Assembly (NCBI GenBank): GCA_964558445.1
Contig: CAZLEA010000035.1
Span: 1-15,765, forward strand
DNA length: 15,765 nucleotides
Direction: 5' to 3'
From: CAYXVJ01 sp964558445
GTDB lineage: Bacteria; Bacillota; Clostridia; Saccharofermentanales; Fastidiosipilaceae
This document shows, piece after piece, positions 7,620-15,333 of the stretch. A model generated the notes under the pieces. The model was not told where the DNA came from. It did no database searches and saw nothing but the letters and a program-made list of their open reading frames with translations. Made by a program: the position numbers and the translations under genes. How positions within the stretch are numbered: position 1 is the stretch's first letter; each line of letters starts with the position of its first letter.

Positions 7620-7652
7620 ACAACAAGAAGCAGCCACAATCGCAGCTGCTCC
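7620..7652 (-). terminator. Candidate terminator of the phosphoglycosyl transferase gene
   Basis: On the minus strand GGAGCAGC (7645-7652) pairs with GCTGCTTC (7627-7634), 8 bp with one G-U pair, followed by TTGTTGT. The T-run is weak, so partial read-through into the LCP gene is plausible. It begins 12 nt after the stop at 7665. Confidence 0.42.
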
Positions 7653-7664
7653 TCAAACATTTCT

Positions 7665-9056
7665 CTATTTCGCTTCATCGCCGGGGAGATGCTCCTCGCT
7701 TCGACTCGCGCTCATCTGACCCTCTTCGATCCCCTCCGTACTGTCCTTCTTGAAGAAGACCGTGACTGTCTGGAAGATCAACTTCACGTCACGCCAGACC
7801 GTATAGTTCTGGATATAATTCAGGTCCAAGATCAGCTTGTCTCTGGGCTCCGTATTGTACTTACCCGCGATCTGCGCCTCACCGGTCAGACCTGCCTTGA
7901 CGCGAAGACGATAAGCGAACGCCGGCAGCTCCTTCTCATATTCCTTGAATAAGTGCTCTTGCTCCGGACGGGGGCCGACGATGCTCATCGAACCGCCCAG
8001 TATATTGTAGATCTGCGGTAACTCGTCTAGTCGCAAGCGGCGAAGCACGTGGCCGACACGCGTAATTCGGTCATCGTTGATTGTCGCCAGCGTCTTGTTG
8101 TCGTTGGGCTTCATCGTGCGAAACTTGATAATGCGAAACTTCTTGCCATCAATCGTCAATCGCTCCTGCCGGTAGAAGACGGAGCCGCCGTCATCTAGCT
8201 TAATCGCGATACCGACAATCAAGACGATGGGACTGATCAGCACCGAGCTCACGAGAGCGAACGCAATATCCATCGCCCGCTTGATAAACTGCTGCGAGAG
8301 CGTCATCGGCCTGGCACCGACTTCGAGCATCGGCTTGTCGTCATAGACGACGTATGTGCCGCTCATCTCGATTGTATCGACGACAGAGGGTGCGAAGGCA
8401 AAGGCAATACCGCTTCGATAGCAGTGCGCCGTCAGCGCGGTCCTACGATCGCCGAAGACATCGACCAAGACAACCAGGTCATAATCCGGAATCATCTTCA
8501 GTAGATTCGGATTCTCATCTTCTATCTCCATGACAATCTTGTATTGCTTCTTATAAGTAGACAGATATGCGCGCACGCGACTGCTGTCCTTCGATCCGCT
8601 GCCGGATACGATCAGCGTACGCTTAGGCTTATAGAGCTTGAAATAGAGCGAGTTACCCGCATGCGCCATAATTCTGCTGGCAATCGCCTGTAAGACGATC
8701 GCGAGAAGCAGATAGTCCAAGCCGTCGAGGCGGAAGTGGGGATTGTTCGACGGATTCGTGTTCATGATCATCAGCGTGACATAAGCGACCAGGTCACTGA
8801 TGACGGTCGCCGTCACCACGGCATAGAAGATCGGCTTGCTCTTCTTCACACCGATCTCGAAACCGCCATAGATCACGCGCATCATGCTGCTGGTCAGCGC
8901 ATAACTCAAATAGGTGATCGCGGCGGTACGCGAGGGGCGTAGGAGTGGCTGATTCTGAATACTCATAATCAGAATCAAGATCACGAACAAACTGACTTGT
9001 GCCATCGCCCTGTAGGCTAGGATAATTAATTCGCGATAAGAAAATCTACGTTTCAT
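7665..9056 (-). CDS. Polyprenyl-phosphate hexose-1-phosphate transferase (WbaP/WcaJ-type bacterial sugar transferase)
   Basis: This enzyme starts surface glycan synthesis by moving a sugar-1-phosphate from a UDP-sugar to undecaprenyl phosphate. The 463-residue protein has the long form: several hydrophobic N-terminal segments (about 10-130), a central nucleotide-binding-like domain (about 145-250) and a C-terminal bacterial sugar transferase domain from about 258. That domain holds a re-entrant hydrophobic segment (265-287), KFRTM (311-315), DELPQ with the Asp-Glu dyad (344-348), GPRPE (361-365) and GLTGEAQI (389-396). The frame continues to a TTG at 9071, but the ATG at 9056 has GAGG 9 nt upstream and the TTG has none, so I chose the ATG. 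It follows the clp gene after a large hairpin. The sugar transferred is unknown. Confidence 0.92.
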   Translation of the reverse strand: MKRRFSYRELIILAYRAMAQVSLFVILILIMSIQNQPLLRPSRTAAITYLSYALTSSMMRVIYGGFEIGVKKSKPIFYAVVTATVISDLVAYVTLMIMNTNPSNNPHFRLDGLDYLLLAIVLQAIASRIMAHAGNSLYFKLYKPKRTLIVSGSGSKDSSRVRAYLSTYKKQYKIVMEIEDENPNLLKMIPDYDLVVLVDVFGDRRTALTAHCYRSGIAFAFAPSVVDTIEMSGTYVVYDDKPMLEVGARPMTLSQQFIKRAMDIAFALVSSVLISPIVLIVGIAIKLDDGGSVFYRQERLTIDGKKFRIIKFRTMKPNDNKTLATINDDRITRVGHVLRRLRLDELPQIYNILGGSMSIVGPRPEQEHLFKEYEKELPAFAYRLRVKAGLTGEAQIAGKYNTEPRDKLILDLNYIQNYTVWRDVKLIFQTVTVFFKKDSTEGIEEGQMSASRSEEHLPGDEAK

Positions 9057-9087
9057 ACGTTTATGCCTCAATTGTCATCGATTCGAC

Positions 9088-9152
9088 AAAAACGGAGATG
9101 TTGCCAAGAAACCGGCGCCAGCTCGCTTGCCAGACTTGTTCAACACCTCCGT
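9088..9152 (-). terminator. Large stem-loop with T-run after the clp gene (terminator or attenuator)
   Basis: On the minus strand the 12-nt arms 9141-9152 and 9092-9103 pair fully with one G-U pair and are followed by TTTT (9088-9091). The position that is G-U on the minus strand would be an A-C mismatch on the plus strand, so the structure belongs to minus-strand RNA. The 37-nt loop can fold further (CTGGC with GCCGG, and CAAG with CTTG). It starts 16 nt after the clp stop and ends 31 nt before the ATG of the phosphoglycosyl transferase. Confidence 0.68.
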
Positions 9153-9168
9153 GTTTCGTTCCATTCTA

Positions 9169-11841
9169 TCAGATTAAGTCAAAGCAGAAAACAGTATCCT
9201 CTACCCGTACACCGGCCGGCAAGTCCTCTTCTCTCACGGCTGCCTGCCCCGCTTCATCCAAGGTTCTGACGGCAAGACCGCTCTTACCCTCCAATTCACC
9301 GCGCAGAATCATATCCGCGATCGGGTCCTCCAGGAGGCGCTGAATCGTCTTGCGAAGCGGCCTGGCGCCGTACTCGCGATCGTAGCCACGATCGGCAAGC
9401 AAGTCCTTCGCTGCTTCGGAGACAACAATCTTCACACCACGGTCGCCGAGCGTCTCTTCCACTTCCTTCAACATCAAATTCACGATCTGACGGATCTCCT
9501 CCTTGGAGAGTTCGCTGAAGACGATGGTGTCATCCACACGGTTCAAGAACTCGGGACGGAAGGTGTCTCGCAGTACATCGTTGACGCGCGACTCCATCGA
9601 GATGAAGTCATCTGAACCGAAGCCCAGGCCACGCGAGCGAAGCTGCGATCCGGCATTGCTTGTCATGACAATAATCGTATTCTCGAAGCTGACCGTACGT
9701 CCGTGCGCATCCGTCAAGCGACCGTCGTCCAGGATCTGCAACAAGATGTTGAACACATCCGCGTGCGCCTTCTCGATCTCATCGAGAAGTAGAACACTGT
9801 AGGGCTTGCGACGCACCTTCTCCGTTAGCTGCCCGCCATCGTCATAACCGACGTAGCCCGGCGGCGAACCGATCAATTTCGACACGGTATGCGCTTCCAT
9901 ATATTCGGACATATCGAGACGAATCAGTGCATTCTCATCGGCAAAGAGCGCTTCAGCCACCGCCTTCACCAACTCCGTCTTACCGACGCCTGTCGGACCG
10001 ACGAAGATGAAGGATGCAGGTTTACGACGCTTACCGAGTCCCGCCCGCTGTCTGCGGATGGCACGAGCCAAGGCATTTACCGCACGGTCTTGACCGATCA
10101 CGCGGTGATGCAGGCGCTCTTCAAGGTTTAGAAGCTGTTCGGATTCCGTCTCCGTGATACGCTGAACCGGGATGCCGGTCCAGAGTTCCACGACCGATGC
10201 CACGTCTTCGCGTGTCACATCCGTAGGTTGCTGATTCTGCTCCATCTCGTCTAATTGCTGTTGCGTGCGAAGGAGCATCGTGCGGACATTCGCCTGACGC
10301 TCGAAGAGCTTGATATCATCCGGTCGATGTTCGAGCTCCTTCGTAATTCTGGCTTGCTGGTGCTCGTAGTCTTCGAGCTCCTGCTCCAACAAATTCTTGT
10401 GGACGAAATACGAATCGGCCAGGTTCACTCTCGAGCCGGCCTCATCGATGACATCGATGGCCTTGTCCGGGAAGAAGCGGTCCTGTACGTAGCGATCCGA
10501 CAGTTGGACCACGTACTTCAGGATCTCCTCCGGATAGTGCACGTGGTGATGTTGTTCATAAGTATCGGCCAGGCCCTTCAAGATGAGAAGCGTAGATTCG
10601 AGATCCGGCTCGTCGACCACGACCTTCTGGAAGCGGCGCTCAAGTGCCGAGTCCTTCTCTATGAAGCGTCTGTATTCATCCAGCGTCGTCGATCCGAGTA
10701 CACGGATCTGACCCCTGGCCAGTGCCGGCTTCAGGATATTCGCGGCATTCATCGCGCCTTCTGCATCGCCCGCACCCATGATATTGTGCAGCTCATCGAT
10801 AACCAAGATGATGTTACCGAGCTCAGCACACTCATCGACCAAGCCCTTCATCCTCGTCTCGAACTGCCCGCGGAATTGTGTGCCCGCGACCATAGCGGTC
10901 ATATCGACCAAGTAGACCTTGAAATCGCGAAGCTTCACGGGCACCTCACCCGCTTCGATCTTCGCGGCGAGGCCCATGGCGATGGCAGTCTTACCGACAC
11001 CCGGCTCGCCCAGGAGGACAGGGTTATTCTTCTGACGGCGATTCAGAATCTGAATCACGCGAGCCAGCTCCTTCTCCCTGCCGATCAGGGGATCGATCTG
11101 ACCCTCTGCCGCCAAGTCGTTTAGGTTCTGACCATAGGTCTCCAGATGCTTGCGACGACGGCGACGCTCGCGGCTATCGCGCGTGCTCTCGCCCTTACGC
11201 GAACGCTCCTCGGTCTCTTCGTTCTTATCCGAGTCCTCGCCGCTACCTCTGCCGGCACCGACGAAGCCCTGAGCTTGATCCGGGTTCAGGAGGCCACCGA
11301 ACATCATCTGCAAGGCGTTACCGATTGTCTGGTCGCCCGGATTCTTGACTGAAGTTGGCTCATCCTTGGTCGGTGCCTCTTCCACTTCATCCGACTCGCC
11401 CTCTTCTAGTAACTCATCTATATCCTTAACTTCAGCATCGTCCAAATCATCGTCGTCATAATAGTCTTCATCATCGTCCGAATCCTCTTCGGGCGGGCTC
11501 ATGAATTGGAGGCCCTCCATACCGGGGAAGCCCTGCTCCATCATCTGCTCGTAGTAGTCTTGCCAGCCGGACATATCGCCGCCCATGCCGTTCATCATCA
11601 TGTCGACAATCTCTTGGGGGTCCGCATCTTCCATCGGAGCCATCATCTCGTTGATGCGCTCAGAGATCTGGTCGATATTCTCAGCGGTAACACCGGTCTG
11701 CTCGAACATGCCGCCGAGGCCGGGTAACTTCAGTTTATAAGCGCACGATAGACAGTAGCCTTCATCCTTGCGCTCGTTTCCTACGAAGCGACTGGTATAG
11801 ACCACTGCCGTGTTCTCGTGACAGTTTACGCATTTAGCCAT
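9169..11841 (-). CDS. ClpE-like AAA+ protease ATPase subunit with N-terminal zinc finger
   Basis: This 890-residue Hsp100 unfoldase feeds proteins to ClpP. An N-terminal zinc finger (Cys4, Cys7, Cys30, Cys33) replaces the usual double Clp-N domain, as in ClpE. It is followed by a Met-rich stretch (45-114), a strongly acidic run (118-155) and a basic patch (RERRRRRKH, 234 upward by a few residues). AAA domain 1 has Walker A GEPGVGKT (278-285) and Walker B ILVIDE (345-350). A coiled middle region spans about 482-536. AAA domain 2 has GPTGVGKT (615-622), LLLDE (684-688), the LGF loop expected to dock ClpP (739-741) and sensor-2 GARPLR (825-830). B. subtilis ClpE is about 700 residues, so the N-terminal insert is extra. 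AAAGG lies 9 nt before the ATG. ClpC remains an alternative name. Confidence 0.92.
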   Translation of the reverse strand: MAKCVNCHENTAVVYTSRFVGNERKDEGYCLSCAYKLKLPGLGGMFEQTGVTAENIDQISERINEMMAPMEDADPQEIVDMMMNGMGGDMSGWQDYYEQMMEQGFPGMEGLQFMSPPEEDSDDDEDYYDDDDLDDAEVKDIDELLEEGESDEVEEAPTKDEPTSVKNPGDQTIGNALQMMFGGLLNPDQAQGFVGAGRGSGEDSDKNEETEERSRKGESTRDSRERRRRRKHLETYGQNLNDLAAEGQIDPLIGREKELARVIQILNRRQKNNPVLLGEPGVGKTAIAMGLAAKIEAGEVPVKLRDFKVYLVDMTAMVAGTQFRGQFETRMKGLVDECAELGNIILVIDELHNIMGAGDAEGAMNAANILKPALARGQIRVLGSTTLDEYRRFIEKDSALERRFQKVVVDEPDLESTLLILKGLADTYEQHHHVHYPEEILKYVVQLSDRYVQDRFFPDKAIDVIDEAGSRVNLADSYFVHKNLLEQELEDYEHQQARITKELEHRPDDIKLFERQANVRTMLLRTQQQLDEMEQNQQPTDVTREDVASVVELWTGIPVQRITETESEQLLNLEERLHHRVIGQDRAVNALARAIRRQRAGLGKRRKPASFIFVGPTGVGKTELVKAVAEALFADENALIRLDMSEYMEAHTVSKLIGSPPGYVGYDDGGQLTEKVRRKPYSVLLLDEIEKAHADVFNILLQILDDGRLTDAHGRTVSFENTIIVMTSNAGSQLRSRGLGFGSDDFISMESRVNDVLRDTFRPEFLNRVDDTIVFSELSKEEIRQIVNLMLKEVEETLGDRGVKIVVSEAAKDLLADRGYDREYGARPLRKTIQRLLEDPIADMILRGELEGKSGLAVRTLDEAGQAAVREEDLPAGVRVEDTVFCFDLI

Positions 11842-11854
11842 TTAATAATTCCTT

Positions 11855-11895
11855 TATATCGCTGATATACGGGCCTCTCACCCCAACGGGGCGAA
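11855..11895 (-). promoter_or_regulatory. Structured 5' leader of the clp gene
   Basis: Two hairpins lie between the candidate promoter and the start codon. One is TTCGCCCC-GTT-GGGGTGAG on the minus strand (11877-11895, 8 bp with G-U pairs). The other is TATATC-AGC-GATATA (11855-11869, 6 bp), whose 3' arm touches the AAAGG ribosome site (11851-11855). A role in translation control is inference. Confidence 0.35.
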
Positions 11896-11914
11896 GCTTG
11901 ACCCTTCTATCCCT

Positions 11915-11942
11915 ATAATCTCACAAAACACCGAACTTACAA
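11915..11942 (-). promoter_or_regulatory. Candidate promoter of the clp gene
   Basis: On the minus strand TTGTAA (11937-11942), a 16-nt spacer ending in TGA, and GATTAT (11915-11920) form a moderate extended -10 promoter. The -35 overlaps the uvrA terminator hairpin, which lowers confidence. Confidence 0.33.
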
Positions 11943-11954
11943 AATACATTCGGT
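11922..11954 (-). terminator. Candidate rho-independent terminator of uvrA
   Basis: On the minus strand ACCGAAT (11948-11954) pairs with GTTCGGT (11930-11936) through 7 bp with one G-U pair and an 11-nt loop, followed by GTTTTGTG. It lies 21 nt after the uvrA stop at 11976. Confidence 0.58.
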
Positions 11955-11975
11955 AAACAAACCATGAACCCGCGC

Positions 11976-14936
11976 CTAGAGGTTACCCTGAAGCTGCATA
12001 TCCCGTTCGTGCATCAACTTCAGGTATTGTCCCGTATAGGATGCTTCTTCGTTCATGACCTCTTCGGGTGTGCCCTCTGCTACGAGTGTACCTCCACGCT
12101 CACCGCCCTCGGGGCCGAGGTCGATGATATAATCTGCCGTCTTGATCACATCGAGATTATGCTCGATCACCAAGACCGTGTTCCCGCCATCCGTCAGTTT
12201 CTGCAGGATATCGACCAGCTTATGGACGTCTGCCACATGGAGTCCCGTCGTCGGCTCATCGAGTATGTAGAAGGTCTGGCCAGTACTTCGTCTGGATAGC
12301 TCGGTAGCAAGCTTCACGCGCTGAGCCTCACCGCCGCTAAGCTGTGTGGACGGCTGACCGAGCTTGGTGTAGCCCAGGCCGACTTCTTGCAGCGTGATGA
12401 TCTTGCGATAGATGCTCGTTTGATTCTTGAAGAAGACGACGGCTTCATCGACAGTCATATCGAGCACGTCCGCGATCGACTTCTCCTTATACTTCACTTC
12501 CAGAGTCTCGCGGTTATAACGCTGACCTCGGCAGACTTCGCACGGTACGTAGACATCCGGCAGGAAGTGCATCTCGATCTTGTTCACGCCATCGCCGTTA
12601 CAAGCCTCGCAGCGCCCGCCCTTGACGTTGAAGCTGAAGCGCCCGGCCTGATAGCCTCTGGCCTTCGCATCCGGCGTCGCCGCGTAGAGTCTGCGGATGA
12701 GATCGAACACGCCGGTGTAGGTCGCTGGATTCGATCTGGGCGTACGACCGATCGGCGATTGGTCGATCGCGATAACCTTGTCCAGGTGCTCGTAACCTGC
12801 GATGCTCTTATGCTTACCTGCCTTGCGCTTCGCACGGTTGAGCAGTACTTCGAGTCGCTTCAAGATAATCCCGTTGACCAGACTCGACTTACCCGAACCC
12901 GAGACGCCCGTCACGCAGGTGTAGGCACCCAGCGGGATCTTGACGTTGATCTTCTTCAGATTATTCTCTTCTGCACCCCTAACGGTCAAATAGTAGCCGT
13001 TACCCTTGCGGCGTTCGGTCGGAACGGGAATAAACTTCTTATGTCCCAAATACTGACCGGTCATGGATGCATCGCAGGCGATGATCTCGGCCGGTGTGCC
13101 CTGGACCACGACTTCTCCTCCAAACGCGCCTGCGCCGGGTCCGATATCTATGATCTCGTCCGCCTCGAACATCGTCTCCTCGTCATGTTCGACGACGATT
13201 ACGGTATTGCCGAGGTCTCTCAGATGCTTCAGGGTATCGAGCAATCTCGCGTTATCTCGCTGATGCAAGCCGATACTCGGCTCATCCAAGATATAGAGTA
13301 CGCCAGTCAGTCCCGAGCCTATCTGTGTAGCAAGTCGGATTCGCTGTGCCTCACCGCCGCTAAGCGTACCGGCCGAGCGTTCCAGAGTCAGATAGTCCAA
13401 GCCGACATCGAGCAAGAACTGTAGCCGAGACTTCAGCTCACGATCGATCTGATCGGCAACTTGGCGCTGTGACTCGCTTAATTCTACGGATTCCAGATAG
13501 TCCTTCGTGTGGCTGATCGGAAGCCTCGTCAATTCGTAGATATTGAGCTCGCCGAAGCGTACGGCGAGTGCTTCCGGCCTCAAGCGCGCACCCTTACATG
13601 TGGAACAAGGGGTGAAGGTCATGAACTGCTCATAGCTCGCCTTCGCCTCTTCACTGCCACTCTCGTTGTAACGGCGCTCGATGGATGGGATGACGCCCTG
13701 CCAGGCAGACTTGTAATCCTTACCGTGGGAGTACTTCGAGTTACTTGTATCGACCGGGATCTTCTCCCCGTCGTTACCATAGAGGATGATATCTCGCACC
13801 TTCTTCGTCAGCTTCTTCCAGGGGGTATCCAAACTGAACTTATAGCGTTCGGACAGGGCTTCGATAAATGAGCGGCCCCAGCTCTTCGGGTCGTTGAAGT
13901 TCCAACCTCCGCCGGTGATAACGCCTTCGTTTAGCGACAAATCTTCGCCGTTGATCAAGAGATCCACATCGATGTGACGGTTCTCACCGATGCCCAGACA
14001 CTCGGGACAAGCCCCTGTCGGATTGTTAAATGAGAACATACGAGGCTCAATCTCGCCGAGGCTCACGTGCCCCTCGGGACAGGCGAAGTTCTCACTATAG
14101 AGCTCGTGCTTGACGAGGAAGCGCTCTTCTTCGGCATCAACATCCGGATTCCAGTGCTCGTTAGGGATCTGAAACTCTACTTGTATTAGGCCGTGTGCCA
14201 GATGCAGCGCACCCTCGACCGAGTCGGTCAAGCGGCTGCGAATCCCCTCACGGATCACCAAGCGGTCCAGAATTACATCGATTGTATGCTTGAAGTTCTT
14301 CTTCAAACTGATCTCTTCGTCTAGGTCATGTTGCTCACCATCGATACGTACACGCATATAGCCCTGGCTGCGCAGATCACTGATGAGTTTCGAGAACTCC
14401 CCCTTCTTGTCGCGGACGACGGGCGCCATCAAGATGATACGGCTTCCCTCCGGATACGAGAGGATCGAATCCAGAATCTGGTCCACGCTCTGACGCTTGA
14501 TGACGCGATCGCAAACCGGGCAGTGCGGTGTACCGATACGAGCATAGAGCAAGCGTAGATAGTCGTAGATCTCCGTCACCGTACCGACAGTAGAGCGGGG
14601 ATTCTTCGAGGTGGTCTTCTGGTCAATTGCGATAGCGGGCGACAAGCCGTCGATCGAATCGACGTCCGGCTTCTCCATCTGCCCGAGAAACATACGGGCA
14701 TAAGAAGACAGGGACTCGACATAGCGTCTCTGCCCCTCCGCATAGATCGTGTCGAACGCAAGCGAGCTCTTGCCCGAACCGGACAGTCCGGTCAAGACGA
14801 CCAGTTGATCGCGCGGTATATCCAAATCTATATTCTTCAAATTATGTTCACGGGCACCGCGAATCACAATCGAGCGTTTCGCAAGTTCTGCACGCTCTTG
14901 ATCCGTCATCGCCCTGTCTATCGATCTTACTTCCAT
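11976..14936 (-). CDS. uvrA: Excinuclease ABC subunit A
   Basis: UvrA is the damage-sensing ATPase of nucleotide excision repair; it loads UvrB on distorted DNA. The 986-residue protein has both ABC modules: Walker A GLSGSGKSS (50-58) and GVSGSGKSS (677-685), signatures LSGGEAQR (525-532 and 866-873), and ILDEPS/ILDEPT Walker B boxes (549-554, 891-896). The second zinc finger is normal (Cys776, Cys779, Cys799, Cys802). The first is altered: CPEGH at 286-290, then Cys310 and Cys313, with Gly at the place of the second Cys. The protein is slightly longer than the usual 940 or so, partly from about 20 residues before the conserved IVIRGAREHNLKN. The ATG at 14936 has AGAAGG only 3 nt upstream; the ATG at 14909 is an alternative start. 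A LexA box and a TATAAT promoter lie just upstream. Confidence 0.97.
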   Translation of the reverse strand: MEVRSIDRAMTDQERAELAKRSIVIRGAREHNLKNIDLDIPRDQLVVLTGLSGSGKSSLAFDTIYAEGQRRYVESLSSYARMFLGQMEKPDVDSIDGLSPAIAIDQKTTSKNPRSTVGTVTEIYDYLRLLYARIGTPHCPVCDRVIKRQSVDQILDSILSYPEGSRIILMAPVVRDKKGEFSKLISDLRSQGYMRVRIDGEQHDLDEEISLKKNFKHTIDVILDRLVIREGIRSRLTDSVEGALHLAHGLIQVEFQIPNEHWNPDVDAEEERFLVKHELYSENFACPEGHVSLGEIEPRMFSFNNPTGACPECLGIGENRHIDVDLLINGEDLSLNEGVITGGGWNFNDPKSWGRSFIEALSERYKFSLDTPWKKLTKKVRDIILYGNDGEKIPVDTSNSKYSHGKDYKSAWQGVIPSIERRYNESGSEEAKASYEQFMTFTPCSTCKGARLRPEALAVRFGELNIYELTRLPISHTKDYLESVELSESQRQVADQIDRELKSRLQFLLDVGLDYLTLERSAGTLSGGEAQRIRLATQIGSGLTGVLYILDEPSIGLHQRDNARLLDTLKHLRDLGNTVIVVEHDEETMFEADEIIDIGPGAGAFGGEVVVQGTPAEIIACDASMTGQYLGHKKFIPVPTERRKGNGYYLTVRGAEENNLKKINVKIPLGAYTCVTGVSGSGKSSLVNGIILKRLEVLLNRAKRKAGKHKSIAGYEHLDKVIAIDQSPIGRTPRSNPATYTGVFDLIRRLYAATPDAKARGYQAGRFSFNVKGGRCEACNGDGVNKIEMHFLPDVYVPCEVCRGQRYNRETLEVKYKEKSIADVLDMTVDEAVVFFKNQTSIYRKIITLQEVGLGYTKLGQPSTQLSGGEAQRVKLATELSRRSTGQTFYILDEPTTGLHVADVHKLVDILQKLTDGGNTVLVIEHNLDVIKTADYIIDLGPEGGERGGTLVAEGTPEEVMNEEASYTGQYLKLMHERDMQLQGNL

Positions 14937-14958
14937 CCGCCTTCTATACCATCCTTCT

Positions 14959-14972
14959 TGAACATTTGTTCA
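14959..14972. promoter_or_regulatory. LexA (DinR) SOS operator of uvrA
   Basis: TGAACATTTGTTCA is a perfect match to the Gram-positive SOS core GAAC-N4-GTTC and its 5-bp arms are fully symmetric. It lies 9 nt downstream of the uvrA -10 box, over the expected transcription start, and 22 nt before the ATG, where bound LexA would block transcription until DNA damage. Confidence 0.85.
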
Positions 14973-14981
14973 CTTTGGATT

Positions 14982-15009
14982 ATTATATCGTATCTGATTC
15001 AATCATCAA
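14982..15009 (-). promoter_or_regulatory. Promoter of uvrA
   Basis: On the minus strand TTGATG (15004-15009) and a perfect TATAAT (14982-14987) are 16 nt apart. The adjacent LexA box supports this as the working promoter. The rest of the gap up to 15100 shows nothing else I can support. Confidence 0.65.
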
Positions 15010-15100
15010 GTCTATAACAGTACAAATACTAATTTTATGTCAAACAAACCATATCGTCCGTATCATCCGAAGATTTACTCAATAACACGCAAATAAGCCC

Positions 15101-15130
15101 TTGACGCTATACCATGATCGGTGGTATCAT
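15101..15130 (+). promoter_or_regulatory. Promoter of the tRNA-Glu gene
   Basis: TTGACG (15101-15106) and TATCAT (15125-15130) are 18 nt apart, each 5/6 to consensus, and lie 15 nt before the mature tRNA start. Two overlapping dyads (ATACCA/TGGTAT and CATGAT/ATCATG) sit in the spacer and -10. Confidence 0.68.
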
Positions 15131-15144
15131 GTCAGAGTTGCAAC

Positions 15145-15219
15145 GGCCCATTGGTCAAGCGGTCAAGACGCCGCCCTCTCAAGGCGGAATCACGAGTTCG
15201 ATTCTCGTATGGGTCACCA
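15145..15219 (+). tRNA. tRNA-Glu (anticodon CUC), CCA encoded
   Basis: All arms fold: the acceptor GGCCCAT pairs with ATGGGTC (one G-U pair), a 3-bp D stem GTC/GAC, the anticodon stem CCGCC/GGCGG around loop CTCTCAA with anticodon CTC, and the T arm ACGAG-TTCGATT-CTCGT. The discriminator base is A, followed by genomic CCA (15217-15219). The sequence closely resembles Firmicute tRNA-Glu genes, which usually carry UUC; the CUC form reads GAG. It is a single tRNA gene on the plus strand between two minus-strand genes, with its own promoter and terminator. Confidence 0.97.
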
Positions 15220-15220
15220 T

Positions 15221-15255
15221 AGAAGCAGTATTCTGAGAATACTGCTTTTTCTTTT
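15221..15255 (+). terminator. Strong rho-independent terminator of the tRNA-Glu gene
   Basis: AAGCAGTATTC (15223-15233) and GAATACTGCTT (15237-15247) form a perfect 11-bp stem with a TGA loop, followed by a T-run TTTTTCTTTT (15246-15255). Confidence 0.93.
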
Positions 15256-15271
15256 ACCCATCTTATTATTT

Positions 15272-15302
15272 ATACAAGCAAAGGAGGCCACCACAGCCTC
15301 CT
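15272..15302 (-). terminator. Rho-independent terminator of citrate synthase gene
   Basis: On the minus strand AGGAGGC (15296-15302) pairs perfectly with GCCTCCT (15282-15288) around a 7-nt loop, followed by the moderately T-rich TTGCTTGTAT. It lies 31 nt after the stop at 15334. Confidence 0.62.
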
Positions 15303-15333
15303 CTCCTTCATATATCGTATCTATTCAGTCGAT

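Noticed and set aside
9057..9071. TTG start five codons upstream for the phosphoglycosyl transferase
   Set aside because: No ribosome site lies before the TTG, while the ATG at 9056 has GAGG at good spacing.
11897..11903. Possible CtsR operator before clp (GGTCAAG on the minus strand)
   Set aside because: Only one heptad matches; the expected tandem copy three bases away scores about 3 of 7. No CIRCE element is present either.
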